Of a stretch of DNA of 64,000 nucleotides, positions 62,489 to 64,000 are shown one piece after another (position 1 is the stretch's first letter; each line of letters opens with the position of its first letter). Location: positions 1 through 64,000 of the forward strand of contig NZ_JANKBI010000015.1 of the NCBI RefSeq assembly GCF_024622195.1, in the 5' to 3' direction. This stretch comes from Murimonas intestini. Its GTDB lineage: Bacteria; Bacillota; Clostridia; Lachnospirales; Lachnospiraceae. The notes below the pieces were generated by a model that was given only the letters and a program-made list of their open reading frames with translations, was not told where the DNA came from and searched no databases. The position numbers were made by a program, and so were the translations under genes.

Positions 62489-62565
62489 GCGAGGTTGTTA
62501 TATCGGTTCTCAACACCGGTAGAGCGATTACATGGCCGTCCTCATTAGCATGGGGACGGCTTTTG
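62489..62565 (+). ncRNA. Candidate small RNA next to the recombinase gene
   Basis: About 77 bases lie between a good promoter (62454-62482) and a strong terminator (62535-62564), with no reading frame or ribosome site. Internal pairing such as CGGTTCTCAACACCG is possible. The strand is opposite to both flanking genes, and the 3' part faces the lipoprotein gene's 3' end. The ends are estimated from the promoter and terminator only. The function is unknown. Confidence 0.5.
62535..62564 (+). terminator. Strong terminator of the candidate small RNA
   Basis: An 11-bp stem (62535-62545 with 62550-62560, including one T-G pair) with the tetraloop TAGC, followed by TTTT. It lies on the plus strand, where no protein gene precedes it. 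Confidence 0.75.
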
Positions 62566-62576
62566 CGTTATAAAAA

Positions 62577-62969
62577 TTATTCTTGAATCAAATTGTTGTT
62601 TTCATCTACCCAAACATGTCCACCAATCTGAGCAGCCCCACTTTTTATATCATCGGATTTTAGAACCATTGTATGAGATAAAACACCTTCTGAACATGAG
62701 TTATACATAACATAGGAATAATTAAACCAATCTTCTGTTGCAAGTTTAGTAACAGATACAGTAAGGTCTTCTGATTTAACATTCTCCCCAAGTGTGACAT
62801 ACAAGATGTTGCAATCTTTTACAATTCCTTCAGACACAGAAACATTTTCATAACTGGATATAGCGTCTTGCACTTTAGATAGGTTACTGCTACTAGCAGT
62901 AGATGAATTGCAACCACATATTGTGACCGCACATAATAAAATACCAGAAATTATGAGATTCTTTTTCAT
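62577..62969 (-). CDS. Small putative lipoprotein of the integrated element
   Basis: A 130-residue protein. The N-terminus MKKNLIISGILLCAVTICGC is a lipoprotein signal with the acylated cysteine at residue 20, followed by a serine-rich linker (NSSTASSSNLS) and a compact domain of about 95 residues with no recognised motif. ATG at 62969 follows TGGAGG; the frame is open 75 bases further upstream but without a ribosome site. I do not recognise the family. Small lipoproteins near phage or element integrases are often cargo genes, for example for surface exclusion, but there is no direct evidence here. Confidence 0.7.
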   Translation of the reverse strand: MKKNLIISGILLCAVTICGCNSSTASSSNLSKVQDAISSYENVSVSEGIVKDCNILYVTLGENVKSEDLTVSVTKLATEDWFNYSYVMYNSCSEGVLSHTMVLKSDDIKSGAAQIGGHVWVDENNNLIQE

Positions 62970-63110
62970 TTTAATTGCCTCCATTGTAATTTGGTAAATA
63001 AGATATGTAACGTATCTTATCATTTCTCTATTTAGTAGATACATTTTCCTCTCATGTTTCTTCCCTTCTAAAATTAATATGTATTATTTTATTAGAATCC
63101 ATTTGGGAAT

Positions 63111-63461
63111 TTATGCCATTTTTTCGGATTCCCCTTTTACATACCCAAGTTCTAAAAGCTCAGATGCGCGCTCAAGAAGTTTGTTACGCCCATCATTATT
63201 CAAAGAGCGGAATGTATCAACAAGGTGTTTTTCGTCTACAGAAAGTAGAGGGGCTTCCTCACCATATAGATCGGCTACACTATGGATATGATACAAGCGA
63301 CATAAGACAATGAGCATATCAGCATCAGGCTGCCCACGTCCAGTTTCCCATGCACTAATTGTCTTTCCACTTTTTCCGACCGCATTGCCAACCTCATAAA
63401 CGGTCATATTATTCAATTCTCTATAATATTTTAAACGCTTAGCTAGCTCTTCTCGTACCAT
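63111..63461 (-). CDS. XRE-family repressor (CI-like) of the integrated element
   Basis: A 116-residue protein. The N-terminal helix-turn-helix (NMTVYEVGNAVGKSGKTISA, then WETGRGQPDADMLIVLCRLY) is typical of phage repressors. A short C-terminal helical part (FRSLNNDGRNKLLERASELL) resembles those of small repressors and carries no peptidase motif. ATG at 63461 follows AAAGGGG; an in-frame ATG 15 bases upstream is less likely. It is transcribed away from the HTH gene at 63631 across a region with three near-identical 16-bp operators, and probably keeps the element quiescent. Confidence 0.88.
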   Translation of the reverse strand: MVREELAKRLKYYRELNNMTVYEVGNAVGKSGKTISAWETGRGQPDADMLIVLCRLYHIHSVADLYGEEAPLLSVDEKHLVDTFRSLNNDGRNKLLERASELLELGYVKGESEKMA

Positions 63462-63493
63462 AAGAACCCCTTTCATTCGTGCTATTTAATCCA

Positions 63494-63522
63494 ATGATAA
63501 AGCATAAAGCAGACATTGTCAA
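63494..63522 (-). promoter_or_regulatory. Promoter of the XRE repressor gene
   Basis: On the minus strand, TTGACA (63517-63522), a 17-bp spacer and TATCAT (63494-63499). Operator 1 (63529-63544) ends 6 bases upstream of the -35 box. Confidence 0.8.
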
Positions 63523-63528
63523 TAAAAA

Positions 63529-63615
63529 TCTATAAAACATAGACAAAAAACAATGAAACATATTGACAATCTAAAAAAGATAGACTATACTAAGGATGGT
63601 CTAAAAAACATAGAC
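63529..63615. promoter_or_regulatory. Three repressor operators in the genetic switch
   Basis: TCTATAAAACATAGAC (63529-63544), TCTAAAAAAGATAGAC (63570-63585) and TCTAAAAAACATAGAC (63600-63615). Each is an inverted repeat (TCTA/TAGA arms) with an A-rich middle, and the last two differ at one position. Operator 2 exactly fills the -35/-10 spacer of the rightward promoter, and operator 3 lies just after its start point. Confidence 0.85.
63563..63591 (+). promoter_or_regulatory. Rightward promoter of the element's early genes
   Basis: TTGACA (63563-63568), a 17-bp spacer and TATACT (63586-63591), driving the HTH gene at 63631. The spacer is operator 2. Confidence 0.85.
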
Positions 63616-63630
63616 TGAAAGGAGGAAACT

Positions 63631-63846
63631 ATGAAAGCACATGAAGTAATTAAAAATCACATTGAAAAAAAAGGAATTAAACCGAGCTTTATTGCAGATG
63701 AGACAGGAATGAGCAGAGAGCTGTTGCGGAGGTCATTGGACGGAAAAAGAACACTGAAAGCGGATGAATTTGTAAAAATATGCACATTGCTGTCGTTGGA
63801 TTTAACAGACTTCGAAAAAATGGAAGATGGAAAGGCAAGTGCCTGA
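63631..63846 (+). CDS. Small helix-turn-helix protein (Cro-like)
   Basis: A 71-residue DNA-binding protein that is nearly all helix-turn-helix: VIKNHIEKKGIKPSFIADET, then GMSRELLRRSLDGKRTLKAD. It is the first gene of the rightward early transcript of the integrated element, with RBS AAAGGAGG. Size and position match a Cro-type antirepressor that competes for the three operators. An excisionase-like role is less likely given the XRE pattern. Confidence 0.85.
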   Translation: MKAHEVIKNHIEKKGIKPSFIADETGMSRELLRRSLDGKRTLKADEFVKICTLLSLDLTDFEKMEDGKASA

Positions 63847-63917
63847 AAAGCGGAAAAATTATTTGCTGGGGCTGACAGATGAATCAAGTAGAGAATCAGC
63901 ATAGAAAGGAGGAAACA

Positions 63918-64000
63918 ATGGAAACAAAAAACAGAGAAAAATTTTACTTTAAAATGACAAAAGAATGTATAGACGAAAAGACAGGAACGATTATGTCTCA
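63918..64000 (+). CDS. Partial gene at the right edge of the window
   Basis: An open frame from ATG at 63918 with a strong ribosome site (AAAGGAGG) runs off the window after 27 codons (METKNREKFYFKMTKECID...). It belongs to the rightward early operon of the element, 71 bases after the Cro-like gene. Too short to identify. Confidence 0.6.
   Translation, partial: METKNREKFYFKMTKECIDEKTGTIMS

Overview
The window looks like chromosome of a Gram-positive anaerobic Firmicute, most likely a gut Lachnospiraceae (Clostridium cluster XIVa) relative. The signs are strong AGGAGG-type ribosome sites, TTGACA/TATAAT promoters with 17-bp spacers, a YesM/YesN-type two-component pair, an xpaC/telA operon, a LytTR-DUF3021 pair, and dense sugar and cyclitol catabolism. 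The species cannot be named from the sequence alone.

Layout. 1-311: 3' end of a 23S rRNA gene, then tRNA-Asn and a terminator, with no 5S gene between them. 330-7761: a 2-hydroxyacid dehydrogenase, a carbohydrate ABC importer (binding protein and two permeases, no ATPase) and the histidine kinase/AraC response regulator that probably controls it. 8014-10914: a secreted nucleoside-hydrolase-like protein and a type B carboxylesterase. 11001-14683 (minus strand): xpaC, a von Willebrand/binding-protein fusion, and telA. 14983-24304: a LacI-type regulator and a seven-gene myo-inositol operon (iolC, iolD, iolB, iron alcohol dehydrogenase, two iolG-type dehydrogenases, iolE). 24515-26595: LytTR regulator, DUF3021 membrane protein, diguanylate cyclase.

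26826-48823 is a large catabolic island. It has an oligopeptide-type ABC importer, an M20 amidohydrolase, a fucose-isomerase-like protein, three Gfo/Idh/MocA oxidoreductases, a URO-D/methyltransferase-like protein, a cysteine-desulfidase-like protein, an FGGY kinase, a zinc dehydrogenase, a DeoC-type aldolase, two GH13 enzymes and a DeoR regulator. A shared A/T-rich motif (core AAACGATA) at three promoters suggests that the DeoR protein ties much of the island together. The substrate is unknown. The gene set suggests an imported amide-bearing glycoside or sugar conjugate whose parts are released, oxidised, isomerised, phosphorylated and split.

48989-58906: a Lon protease, then a 2,524-residue repeat protein with 16 DUF11 repeats but no visible signal peptide or wall anchor. 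Its Shine-Dalgarno sequence lies in one arm of an 11-bp inverted repeat. 59076-60245: a second diguanylate cyclase. 60347-60915: six tRNA genes (Glu, Thr, Met, Asp, Val, Leu).

60863-64000: the left end of an integrated element (prophage or integrative element). It has a large serine recombinase whose reading frame runs into the tRNA-Leu gene, a candidate small RNA, a lipoprotein, and a repressor/Cro-like pair separated by a switch region with three near-identical 16-bp operators. The right end lies outside the window.
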